From: Streptococcus oralis
GTDB lineage: Bacteria > Bacillota > Bacilli > Lactobacillales > Streptococcaceae
Reading direction: 5' to 3'
Assembly: GCF_019929345.1 (NCBI RefSeq)
Contig: NZ_JAHZPJ010000001.1
Span: forward strand, 310,001-374,000
Length of the DNA: 64,000 nt
The notes beneath the pieces are model-generated. The model saw nothing but the letters and a program-made list of their open reading frames with translations, had not been told where the DNA came from and ran no database searches. Both the position numbers and the translations under genes were made by a program. Position 1 is the first letter of the stretch, and the number at the start of each line of letters is the position of its first letter. Shown here piece after piece: positions 25,767 to 34,700 of this stretch.

Positions 25767-26450
25767 TCAGTCCTCTAAAGGCATAAAGTTTCCAACAATT
25801 TTCCCTATGATACGAGGATTCTCATCATAAGGCGCAAACTTATCTGAATAGTTTCGATTGAGTGAAACTAAACGAAGTCCATTTTCTTCACGATACACTT
25901 TCTTGATATAGGTTTGACCATCCCAATCGATGGCATAGATAGCTCCATCATAATCAAATCCTGTTTGCTTAATAAGGGCTACAGAACCATTTTCATATGT
26001 CGGTTCCATTGAATTACCAAACACCCATGATGCAAAGTCATAATCAAATTGATGATTGAAGTAAACTGTATCGTAATTACCATCATCAAAGTAAGCTGTT
26101 CCTGTACCAGCTGATAATTTTTCATAGACCTTATAAGCAAATCGTTCAGAAACTTCTACAACTTTAGAGTTTTGATTGTTCAATAATTCTTTTGCATAAT
26201 GAAGTGTCGCTTTTTGATTCTTTTCAGTTAGCTTGAGATAAGTTTCAACTATTTCATACTCTGATTCAAAATATCGAGGATCAACATTCAAAATCTGACT
26301 CAATTTGGTTAGATTGTTTTGATTAGGCTTTGTTTTACCTAATTCCCAATTAAAGTATGAAGCTCTACTGATTCCCAAACTGGATGCAAGTTGAGATTGT
26401 GATAACCCCTGACTTTCTCTTTTTTCTTTTAATTTAATAGGTGAAAACAT
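25767..26450 (-). CDS. S24-family (LexA/CI-like) repressor
   Basis: 227 residues from ATG 26448-26450, with a perfect AAAGGAG site; the open frame extends 27 codons upstream without family similarity. N-terminal HTH (LKEKRESQGLSQSQLASSLGISRASYFNWELGKTKP), C-terminal S24 peptidase with Ser in FGNSMEPTYENG and Lys in GQTYIKKVY. An Ala-Gly in LSAGTGTAY is the likely self-cleavage site. It should repress its own unit (repressor-UmuC-YolD) until RecA filaments trigger cleavage. Confidence 0.87.
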   Translation of the reverse strand: MFSPIKLKEKRESQGLSQSQLASSLGISRASYFNWELGKTKPNQNNLTKLSQILNVDPRYFESEYEIVETYLKLTEKNQKATLHYAKELLNNQNSKVVEVSERFAYKVYEKLSAGTGTAYFDDGNYDTVYFNHQFDYDFASWVFGNSMEPTYENGSVALIKQTGFDYDGAIYAIDWDGQTYIKKVYREENGLRLVSLNRNYSDKFAPYDENPRIIGKIVGNFMPLED

Positions 26451-26644
26451 TTGTTCTCCTTTTGTAAGTTTATTAACTAACAAAAGAATACCATAGCTGC
26501 TGGAAAAAATCAAGAGTTTAATAATCCCCAAGATTTAAAATAATCATAAACTACTCTAAATTCGTACTTATATTGTTAGGAAATCATCACTGAAGAATGC
26601 TAAAACTTTTGAAAAAATATGAAGAACAAGAAGATAGAGAATAT

Positions 26645-26677
26645 AAAAAAGGATCGTTATTTTTTAATTGACGATCC
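26645..26677 (-). terminator. Intrinsic terminator after pezT
   Basis: Stem GGATCGT/ACGATCC (26651-26657, 26671-26677) followed on the minus strand by TTTTTT. It lies 28 bases past the pezT stop. Confidence 0.75.
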
Positions 26678-26704
26678 AATAGACTTTATTTTAAAAATCT
26701 AACT

Positions 26705-27475
26705 CTACAAACCATTTCGATTAGTTAAATCTTTCAATCTTTCTTCTCCTGATTTAAGCATATCCTTCTCTACTTGATTCCATTCTCCAAATAGTAAGTC
26801 ATGAAGAACGGTTGCTGCTGAAGTTGTATTTTCTTTTGAATCATATACACAACTTCTATCTCGTTGGTAAATTTGAATTCTTTCAAAGATAGCTACTTCT
26901 TCCAATTGTCGTGTATTATCAACTAAATGATTTACAATGAAATCATGATGTTCTTTTGGAGTTGCGCGTGCTTGATTTGGATTGATAGCGTACAGTTCTT
27001 CGTATCGGATAAGGGTGCTCAGATAGGACAGCTTAGGCTTTGTCGCAATCAAGGCTAATTGTACTTCATATCCCTTATTTTTCAAGAGTTGTGCTGTTTT
27101 CTTTGGAACATCAACCGTTCGTAAAGTTCCCTCTATCAAAAGATTGTATCCCAAATGACTCAATTCTGTTACTAAAGACTCTACCATTTTACCCGCAAAA
27201 TCTTTGGTGTATTCAACACTATCTTTGCCATATTCTTGCTGCAGTTCTAAATAGTGTGGATGTTGAGAGCGAAAACTATCGCCATCTATGATAACAATAT
27301 TTCCTTGAAATTCTTTCTGTTTAATACGATGAATTGTAGTCTTACCAGCTCCACTTTGCCCTCCAAGCAAAATCGCTATAGGTTGCTTACTGGATTTTTT
27401 TCCTCTTGTCAGTGAGCGAACGTTCCGAGCTAAAGCATGTTTGAATGCACTATCGGTATAATCTTGGATTTCCAT
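26705..27475 (-). CDS. pezT: PezT, zeta-type toxin (UDP-N-acetylglucosamine kinase)
   Basis: 256 residues. Zeta toxins phosphorylate UDP-GlcNAc and so poison peptidoglycan synthesis. The Walker A motif AILLGGQSGAGKTT is at residues 34-47, the catalytic region IIDGDSFRSQHP at ~62-73, and a second Arg-rich segment at LIRYEELYA. Length matches PezT of pneumococcal island PPI-1. Its ATG overlaps the pezA stop by one base (TAATG), the standard arrangement that keeps toxin below antitoxin. Apparently intact. Confidence 0.92.
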   Translation of the reverse strand: MEIQDYTDSAFKHALARNVRSLTRGKKSSKQPIAILLGGQSGAGKTTIHRIKQKEFQGNIVIIDGDSFRSQHPHYLELQQEYGKDSVEYTKDFAGKMVESLVTELSHLGYNLLIEGTLRTVDVPKKTAQLLKNKGYEVQLALIATKPKLSYLSTLIRYEELYAINPNQARATPKEHHDFIVNHLVDNTRQLEEVAIFERIQIYQRDRSCVYDSKENTTSAATVLHDLLFGEWNQVEKDMLKSGEERLKDLTNRNGL

Positions 27476-27951
27476 TAGGCTACCATCCGTTTTTCAGATA
27501 TCTCTAACATACGTTCAATTCCATCCAAATAGCCACTATATCTCTCTATTTCATCAAAAGTTTCTACTAGATAGATATTCGTATGAATCAAATCAGATAG
27601 ATCATCACTCATTAAAATCCAAGGATTAGATTCATCATCAATGCCAATTCCCTGACTATCTTGATAACGATAGAGTCGAGATAATAGATTAGCACCTCTT
27701 TCTTTCACAATTTCAATTTTTAAAGTTAATTCATAATCTTCAACAGGATTGAGCATTTTATCTTCTCCAACAATATCGACATAAGATACATTAAACTTCT
27801 GGCAAATGATATCTATTAGTTCCGTAGAGACTGAACTCGTTCCATTTTCATACCGGCTCAAGCTATTTCGAGAAATTCCTACAATTCGGGCAAAGTCGTC
27901 TTGTGTTAAGTCATGTGTTTTACGTAAGGATTTTATGTTCTTTCCAATCAT
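27475..27951 (-). CDS. pezA: PezA, antitoxin and autorepressor
   Basis: 158 residues, the usual PezA length. An N-terminal HTH (LRKTHDLTQDDFARIVGISRNSLSRYENGTSSVS) binds the operator; the C-terminal three-helix part (from ~residue 70) blocks the PezT active site. AAAGGAG precedes the ATG. A palindrome overlapping its promoter -35 is the likely autoregulatory site. Confidence 0.92.
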   Translation of the reverse strand: MIGKNIKSLRKTHDLTQDDFARIVGISRNSLSRYENGTSSVSTELIDIICQKFNVSYVDIVGEDKMLNPVEDYELTLKIEIVKERGANLLSRLYRYQDSQGIGIDDESNPWILMSDDLSDLIHTNIYLVETFDEIERYSGYLDGIERMLEISEKRMVA

Positions 27952-27978
27952 GGCAAACTCCTTTATTTTTATAATTCA

Positions 27979-28017
27979 ATTATAGCATAAAAAAGTATAA
28001 CGCACCAATTTTGGTGC
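27979..28017 (-). promoter_or_regulatory. pezAT promoter with palindromic operator
   Basis: Minus strand: -35 TTGGTG (28003-28008), 18-base spacer, extended -10 TGC-TATAAT (-10 at 27979-27984). The 16-bp palindrome 28002-28017 (GCACCAA/TTGGTGC arms) covers the -35, fitting PezA autorepression. Confidence 0.7.
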
Positions 28018-28018
28018 A

Positions 28019-28291
28019 TTATTGACTATTTTTCCTAAATCTCTCTAAATTCTTCTCCAATTGTTCCTTATGAAGTTGATTCTTAGCTTCCTTTAATGTG
28101 TCGTCCAATGTTTCTTCCCTATAAATTGATTCTGTTTTTAGTTGTTCTGATTCTTGTTCTGGAGTGAAAATGATATCTAGCAGTCGGTCTATTTTTTCAA
28201 GATCTTGGACAGACATATCAGATAGTCGATGAATTAGCTTCTTAAATACATCACTATTGTCTTGATTTTTCTTAAAAAATGTTGTAAACAT
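28019..28291 (-). CDS. Small charged ICE protein of unknown function
   Basis: 90 residues, very rich in Lys, Glu and Gln, predicted helical (RLSDMSVQDLEKIDRLLDIIF). No domain recognised. It is a single gene between two terminators or operators, ending at the pezA operator. Ribosome site is moderate (GAGG). Confidence 0.6.
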   Translation of the reverse strand: MFTTFFKKNQDNSDVFKKLIHRLSDMSVQDLEKIDRLLDIIFTPEQESEQLKTESIYREETLDDTLKEAKNQLHKEQLEKNLERFRKNSQ

Positions 28292-28303
28292 CTATAACCT
28301 CTC

Positions 28304-28329
28304 AAAAAAAGCAGCCTATCAGGACTGCT
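28304..28329 (-). terminator. Intrinsic terminator of the 28.3-30.7 kb unit
   Basis: AGCAG/CTGCT stem with inner CCT/AGG pairs (28310-28329) followed on the minus strand by seven T. It begins at the stop codon of the upstream gene. Confidence 0.75.
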
Positions 28330-28712
28330 TAGTGTAATTCGGAAATCGCATCGTAAATGGACTGCAATTTCTTATTGTCTTTATTCTTTGTGTCAATCAA
28401 CGTATGTAGCTCTTCAATTTTCTTTTGACTACTTTGAATATCGCTATTGTTATCCGCAATCAGTCTTTTAAGATGTTGCTGATAACTTGTAGTGATATCT
28501 GTCTCTTTTCCTGTTCTAACCTCTGTAACTTTGGGTTTAGAACTAGAATTTGATTCCGTCACAGGTGCTTGTTTACGCTTTTGAAAAGCTGCTTCATAAT
28601 TTACATCATTACCTCCTTGATGATTACCAAATAAGGCCGCAATTTTATCTGGATCTTCTTGATTTTCTGATTTACTTTCTAATGGTTGATTAAAATTCCA
28701 ATCTTTTGTCAT
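28329..28712 (-). CDS. ICE accessory protein, possibly DUF5945
   Basis: 127 residues: a disordered, polar N-terminal half (EDPDKIAALFGNHQGGNDVNYE) and a C-terminal coiled coil (SSQKKIEELHTLIDTKNKDNKK). I tentatively link it to DUF5945-type proteins of Tn5252-like ICEs. Its ATG overlaps the stop of the preceding gene (ATGA). Function unknown. Confidence 0.65.
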   Translation of the reverse strand: MTKDWNFNQPLESKSENQEDPDKIAALFGNHQGGNDVNYEAAFQKRKQAPVTESNSSSKPKVTEVRTGKETDITTSYQQHLKRLIADNNSDIQSSQKKIEELHTLIDTKNKDNKKLQSIYDAISELH

Positions 28713-28942
28713 TCACTCATTTCATCCTTTCTAAATTCAGAATCATCGAATTGTCTTTCTCTACCGAAGGCATGGTCAAGAGCTTCTTCAAAACTCATGT
28801 GACTAATGCTTTGACGTCTTTTGAACGTCGCAAACATCGCTGTCTCCAGTTGCTCTTTGTAAGCAGCTAGTTTTTCTGTCTCTCTTGCTACCTTACTTTC
28901 TTGCCTAGTGACCTTTTCTTCTAAGCGTTCAATAATGGTCAT
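28709..28942 (-). CDS. Small ICE protein, possibly DUF5965
   Basis: 77 residues, coiled-coil N-terminus (ERLEEKVTRQESKVARETEKLAAYKEQLE) then SHMSFEEALDHAFGRE. Good GGAGGA ribosome site. The family link is from memory of ICE gene order and not certain. Translationally coupled to the next gene. Confidence 0.62.
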   Translation of the reverse strand: MTIIERLEEKVTRQESKVARETEKLAAYKEQLETAMFATFKRRQSISHMSFEEALDHAFGRERQFDDSEFRKDEMSE

Positions 28943-28992
28943 ATACGATCCTCCTTCATTCTAATATTAGCTAAAACGTCTTGATTTTGTTA

Positions 28993-30078
28993 TCACAATT
29001 CTAAACATTGAGAGGTTTGTCTTACTGGTTGATTCCTCAATGTATCTTTTGCATTCTCGATCATCAATTGTAAATCTGATTTCTTTTCTCTAAGGACATC
29101 ATTCCAGTCTACTTTTTCTTTCCCAGATTCATTATCAGGTAAATCCAGGAAAACAGGAAATCCTGATTGAGATAACTTATCAGAAAAATCTTTTCCTGCA
29201 TCATCACAATCTACCGCAAGTGTCAATAAATCAGGATGATTATCAAAATAGCTGGTGGTATCACGAATTGTATTGATTAAAGGCAATAACTTTGAAGGTA
29301 TTACTGTATCCAAAAATTCCAACTTCTGATTTTCTTCAGCTATCAGTCGTAAAGTTTGATAAGCAACAACAGACCTTTTTAATCCTTCCATAGATACCAA
29401 GCGAACATCTGATAGACTTTGTTGATGCAGTTCGTAATAGCTCATCAAGTCGATGAACGATTCACAAAAGACCAGTCTATTTGGTTTACCAATGTCAAAG
29501 GATATTCCAATATGTCCATGGCTTCCTTTTAGAATCGTTTTTAACCTCTTTCTAGAAAGAGCGGGATTCTTATAAATCCCTTGTAAGCTTGCTGCCTGCA
29601 GCTTGTGACGATGATCAAAGCTTTTAAAAACAATAACAGGTTCAACAGTTTCATTTGTTTTCCAACTAGCTTGTGCTATCAAACCTTGTTGAATTATCTT
29701 TTGTATAATTTCGTCTGAAATTCCTCTACATTCTGTTAAGTAATATCTGGCCAGACTACAGTTAGAATCTTCTACTCTCTTTAAAGGATAATAAAATGGT
29801 CTCTCTCTTTTTTCTTGAACAGCTTCTTTTTGAAAAGGTTCTTCAGAAAGAAAGGATAGAGCTTCTTTAAAGGAAATTCCCTGAACAAGTCGAACAAAAT
29901 CAATGACATCACCTTGAATATCTCTTGAAAACCATTTAAAAGTATTGGTAGTTGAAAAAATCCGAAATGAATCGTGTTCAGGATGTTCATAGACACTGCT
30001 AGAAACTTGTTTAAAGGAGATACCTAAACGACTTGCTACATCAAGAATTGAAATTTGCTTACATTCTTCTATTTCCAT
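28993..30078 (-). CDS. Toprim/primase-like DNA-processing protein
   Basis: 361 residues. The N-terminus has a CHC2-primase-like segment (FRIFSTTNTFKWFSRDIQGDVIDFVRLVQGISFKEALSFL) without the zinc cysteines; the middle and C-terminal parts have the Toprim pattern with VFCESFIDLMSYYEL and LTLAVDCDDAGKDFSDKL (acidic residues of the DxD type). Family: DUF3991/Toprim_2 proteins of conjugative elements, perhaps priming the transferred strand. The ribosome site is weak; the ATG is 9 bases past the upstream stop, so coupling is likely. Confidence 0.75.
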   Translation of the reverse strand: MEIEECKQISILDVASRLGISFKQVSSSVYEHPEHDSFRIFSTTNTFKWFSRDIQGDVIDFVRLVQGISFKEALSFLSEEPFQKEAVQEKRERPFYYPLKRVEDSNCSLARYYLTECRGISDEIIQKIIQQGLIAQASWKTNETVEPVIVFKSFDHRHKLQAASLQGIYKNPALSRKRLKTILKGSHGHIGISFDIGKPNRLVFCESFIDLMSYYELHQQSLSDVRLVSMEGLKRSVVAYQTLRLIAEENQKLEFLDTVIPSKLLPLINTIRDTTSYFDNHPDLLTLAVDCDDAGKDFSDKLSQSGFPVFLDLPDNESGKEKVDWNDVLREKKSDLQLMIENAKDTLRNQPVRQTSQCLEL

Positions 30079-30087
30079 GCAATATCA

Positions 30088-30729
30088 TCATTTTGTCGTA
30101 GTATTTGGCAGTGATGGAACAGATGAGGATTCTTCCAAAGTTTTGGGAGTGGCCTTATCTAAATCATCTAACCCAGATTTCCAAACCTGCACTTGATTGA
30201 CCAATAACTTACCAGGTAGTTTAGAATAGGACAATTTAACAGTTCTTGTTTCTGTCTGATTGGTCTTTGATTGGTTGGCATTCTTTAAATCAGATACATA
30301 GGTTACATTATAAGAGACCATGGCAATGGCTTGATTCGTAGTCTGATTGACAAAGATATCAGCTTTTTCAAAATGATAATCCAAAATATAGTCCTTATAC
30401 ACTTGGTTCATGGCATCGTTTTGACTTGTCAATTCTTGAGAATAAGCCGATTCAGTCATATAAGGTTGAATGCGTGTATTATTTTCTCCTAGTTTTTCTT
30501 TCGTATAGTACTGAGTCAAAAATTCTTTTACAGTATCCGATGACAAAATGCTGGCTTTATCTTCTGCTTGTTTGTCCTCTACAAGTTTAGCTGCAGCCAA
30601 TTCGATTTCTTTGCGACTTTGTTTAGCAGTAGAATGTTGACCAGCAGTATATCCCATCATGAGAATAAAGCTAGTTGCGGCTACTGCTCCAACACTAATT
30701 AAGGCTTTAGTTTTGACTTTATTTAACAT
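30088..30729 (-). CDS. VirB8/TcpC-like conjugation protein (single-pass membrane)
   Basis: 213 residues. One N-terminal membrane helix (ALISVGAVAATSFILMMGYTAG, ~9-30), then an extracytoplasmic domain resembling the NTF2-like fold of VirB8/TcpC proteins (LTQYYTKEKLGENNTRIQPYMTE...), and a Ser/Thr/Pro tail. Such proteins scaffold the secretion channel. Call is by architecture and context. AAGAAGG precedes the ATG. Confidence 0.6.
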   Translation of the reverse strand: MLNKVKTKALISVGAVAATSFILMMGYTAGQHSTAKQSRKEIELAAAKLVEDKQAEDKASILSSDTVKEFLTQYYTKEKLGENNTRIQPYMTESAYSQELTSQNDAMNQVYKDYILDYHFEKADIFVNQTTNQAIAMVSYNVTYVSDLKNANQSKTNQTETRTVKLSYSKLPGKLLVNQVQVWKSGLDDLDKATPKTLEESSSVPSLPNTTTK

Positions 30730-30888
30730 CTTAGACCTTCTTTCTATAAAAACTAGGTCAAGAATAACAAAAAGAACTTGTAAGTTTTATCACATCACAA
30801 CGAAAGGTAATTCCTACATTTCAGGCGAAAAATCGTACAGTTCAGAGAAAAATATCAAAATTAGCTGTCTTCAGTTTATAATATAAAT

Positions 30889-31086
30889 ATGAACAAATTA
30901 AAAGAAGAAAATTTGAGAAGAGCTCTTTCTCATATTGAACGCCATAAACAAGCCATAAATACAAGTAATAATAGTGAGGATAATGATTTTCATAAATTAT
31001 TACTCCAATTTAGCTATGATGTATATGAAAGAATCAAGGCAAATAAAAAACCCTATCCGAATTTAGATTCAGATAAAGTTTTTTAA
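30889..31086 (+). CDS. Small plus-strand ICE protein, possibly leaderless
   Basis: 65 residues, highly charged and helical (NLRRALSHIERHKQAINTSNN), no known family. It is one of only two genes on the plus strand of the ICE. A perfect TATAAT (30877-30882) lies 6 bases before the ATG and no Shine-Dalgarno is present, so translation would start at the mRNA 5' end. The -35 is poor; the gene may not be real. Confidence 0.45.
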   Translation: MNKLKEENLRRALSHIERHKQAINTSNNSEDNDFHKLLLQFSYDVYERIKANKKPYPNLDSDKVF

Positions 31087-31099
31087 CCATCTAACAAGT

Positions 31100-31396
31100 T
31101 TACATACTTTCCTTAGTTTTGGAGTTTATGAAACGCCAACTGAATCCTAGAACCAACATCAGATTGATGAAAAGGTACACAGCCGTAAAACTAGTTAAAC
31201 CATGTTGCCTGATATCATCAAAGTATAAAGTCGGTTCAGTAAAGAACAAATAAATTCCATAGACCTCCACGAAAATAAGAAAACTGATAAAACCAATAAG
31301 GAAAAGTCCACTGGCAATAAGAAAGAGTCTCCATAAAAGAATGAGAATTCCTCCTACTGCTAAAAAAATTACTGGGATAAGGAGTAAATCATTCAT
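31100..31396 (-). CDS. Three-segment membrane protein, possibly DUF5966
   Basis: 98 residues from ATG 31394-31396 with AAGGAGA upstream; a TTG seven codons earlier is less likely. Two or three hydrophobic helices (LLLIPVIFLAVGGILILLW, LFLIGFISFLIFVEVYGIYLF, VYLFINLMLVLGFSW). Found beside the methylase-helicase in this ICE type; function unknown. Confidence 0.65.
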   Translation of the reverse strand: MNDLLLIPVIFLAVGGILILLWRLFLIASGLFLIGFISFLIFVEVYGIYLFFTEPTLYFDDIRQHGLTSFTAVYLFINLMLVLGFSWRFINSKTKESM

Positions 31397-31409
31397 GACT
31401 TTCTCCTTC

Positions 31410-31694
31410 CTAATCAATCAATTGACGATAATGGGTGGCAAGAGAGGAATCAAATTCCTCTAGCTTTTGAACTAAGTCCAAATACTCCTCTTTTTCATGC
31501 TCTTCAAAGTCCACACCTCGATGATTCTGAAGAGAGATTTCCAATTGGCTAGTGAGTTCTCGTATAGAAAAGCTGTAATCCCCCGTCACTTCCTCATAAT
31601 GTTCTTTTAACTCCTTGTAGGCTTGGTATTCTTCAGGCGTTTGAAATCCCTGTACCAAAGCCTCTTCTAATTGATAATAGGTATCTTCCATCAT
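31410..31694 (-). CDS. Small acidic ICE protein, possibly DUF5962
   Basis: 94 residues, acidic and helical (GFQTPEEYQAYKELKEHYEEVTGDYSF). AGGTAAC precedes the ATG. It lies between the methylase-helicase gene and the small membrane protein, overlapping neither real start. Function unknown. Confidence 0.62.
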   Translation of the reverse strand: MMEDTYYQLEEALVQGFQTPEEYQAYKELKEHYEEVTGDYSFSIRELTSQLEISLQNHRGVDFEEHEKEEYLDLVQKLEEFDSSLATHYRQLID

Positions 31695-31768
31695 AATCGT
31701 TACCTCGTTTCTTTCTATCTTTATTCTACCGCGCTTTTCATTTCTTGTCCGCTATTTGTATCTATTTT

Positions 31769-34700
31769 TTAATCCAATTCAAAAGAAAGTTGTTCCTGTT
31801 TTTCGTTTCCTTTTTCATGGAATTGTCTTAAGGCTTGATCTATAATATCTAAATCCGTTTCTGTTTCAATCAATGGCGCGAGTACATCGTATTCGGCCTT
31901 TTTAGTTTGATAATCCTCTTCCTTTGGAAAATTTTTCTCAATTTCTACCTCAGCAGTAGTCCATTTATCCTTTAATTCATCTAATAAGTTCTGAGTTTTC
32001 ACTTGGTCCTCTTTAATATGATCAATCGTATGTTGGAGCCTTTGAATTGTCCCCAAAGGAGAATACAAATCTAAACTGACAGAATATTGATTTTCTCCTA
32101 CAATCTTAACAGAGAAGGTTTCAGGAAGAGGTTGATTTGTTGGAAGACTAAGCATTTTAATGTCAAATCCTCGATAACTTGCCAGGGTACGGAATTCTTT
32201 GCTGTCAGATTGATTATGACGGATAAGACGGTGTAGGGATTCCCCTGCTTCAGCTCGTTGGTCAAAAGCTTGCTTGCCTATCGTCATAGAAAATGCCTGG
32301 TCTTTCGACATTTCAGACTGTTGAATGTCGCCTTCATACTTGCTTAATCGTTTCTCAAGAATGGGCATATTTTCTTCACAGTAAGAGATTGTATGACGAT
32401 AGTGATCCTTGCTGCGTTGAAAGGCGCGTCTTTGATTTTCTAATAGAGTTAGATCATTCTCTAGTTCCATCTTATATTTGAGATAAGGATTACCTGTTGC
32501 TAGTGCCTTAAAATCAGAAGCTGTCATAGTCTGCTCATCAATGTCTTCTGCAGCACGAATCGGCTCCTTAGAAGTCATAATTTGCTTAATATAACGGAGT
32601 TTGTTCTCCTGAGTTGCCCATAGATAATTATCAAACGAACCTTTGGTAATATAGTGGTAAATATCCACTTCCTTGTTTTCATTTCCCTGTCGGATAATCC
32701 GTCCATTGCGCTGCTGAATGTCACTTGGTCTCCACGGTACATCCAGATGATGAACTGCTTTCATCTTGCTCTGAACATTTAAACCTGTTCCTCCTTTTTC
32801 AGTTGAGGCAAGGAGAATCCGCACCTCTCCTGCATTGACCTTTCGAGACAAACTATTCTTCTTTTCATCACTATTGGCATCATGTACAAAGGCAATTTCC
32901 TTACTAGGGACTCCTCTATCAACTAATAAAGCCTTAATCTCAGAATAAACATCAAAGCCATTATCTTTTTTCTTAGGTGTGCCAATATCTGAAAAAATCA
33001 TCTGAGTAGCCTTATTTTCCATTCCCTCACGATAAATTCTTTCAACATTATCCACTACCTGAAGCAGTTTATGATTATCTGCTAGACTATAACTAGAGTC
33101 CAATAAACGCATATCAATTGCTAGTTTTCGTGCCTCACCCGTAATTTTTAACATGTTATCCTGACTCGGATCAACTGTTCCACATTTGACCATATCTGAC
33201 CTCATAACCAATTCTTCTAGATAGAGTTTCTGGTTTTCAGTTAACTCACTCTCAATAGGGATAATATGAGCTTCTGGAACAGGTAAATCCAACATATCTT
33301 GTGTTTGAATGTCGGCTGTTTCTTTATAGATTTTCATCAACTCAGGTAGATTGACAAACTTTTTAAATCGTTTCTTAGGTTGGTACTTATCTCCTGTAGG
33401 AGCTAATTCCATAGAGTTTTGAATTTCTCCAAAAGCACCTACCCAAGAGTCAAAATAATCAACTTGATAGCGTTTTAAGATATCCGGTTGAATGTAGTTC
33501 ATCATAGTATACAACTCACTAATAGAATTGGAAACAGGTGTTCCTGTCGCAAAGACAATATTTTTAAAATCATGTTCTTCCTGAATCTGTCGAACCTTCA
33601 TCTCCATATCCACATTCTTCTTAGAAGTTGTATTAGTAATCCCTGCTACATTCCCAAGTCCAGTAATTGGACGAATATTTTTAAAGTGATGTGCTTCATC
33701 CACAAAGAGAAAATCAATTCCTAAGTTCTCAAAATCAATAAAACTATCACGATTAAAGCGTTGGAGTTCTTCCAATTGTTTCTCTAGACCACTTATTGAT
33801 TGCTCCGCTTCTTTAACGGTATACTTGTTTTCAGAATGTGTTTTAATCTCTCGTAGTTCATTGAGTTTATCCTCAATATAGTTCATCTGTCTTTCTTTAC
33901 TGACAGGGATTTTTTCAAATTGAGAATCCCCAATGACAATGGCATCGTAATCTCCTGTAATAATACGTGACACAAATTGTTTTCTTCTCGCCTTCACAAA
34001 ATCTTTCTTAGTAGTCACAAAGACCTTTTTAGTAGGGAAAAATTTCATGATCTCTTGGCCAAATTGAGCAGACAAACTAGAGGGCACCACATACAAGGGC
34101 TTATGAACCATCCCCAACTCCTTTAATTTAAACCCAGCACCAAGCATGGTCAAGGTCTTTCCTGAACCTACCTCATGAGCTAATAAAGCTCTTTTTTCTT
34201 CTACGATTCTTTGAATGGCATTCTCTTGATGAGGGCGAAGGCTGATGTTTTGTGCCAAGCCATCAATGACTAGATGGCTACCGTCATACTCTCGACTAAC
34301 TGTTCGATTATAAAGACGATTATAGCTTTCCTCAATGACTTGTTGGACTTCTGGATACCGTGAGACAAATTCTTGAAAGAGCTCTTGTAAATGCTGCTCT
34401 TTCGCTCTTAGAACAGAAGTTTTTTCCAAATCTGTGATGGTCTTTTTCTTTTCTCCTTCCGTAATAGTCATGGTAATAGTAGGTTGGTTCGAATTAAGTA
34501 AATTCTCAAAAATCTTTCTTCCTGTATCATAACGTGACCCACTGACTCCAAGACTACTATCTTTGGCACTTGGATAGCGATAAGCAAATGATGTCCTTAA
34601 ATGAACCTGCCCATCAACAGGATTCACTTCAATGACTTGTTCTACATCAGGCGAAGACAATTCAAATTCACGATTGGTAAAACATTCAAAGGCAAATTTA

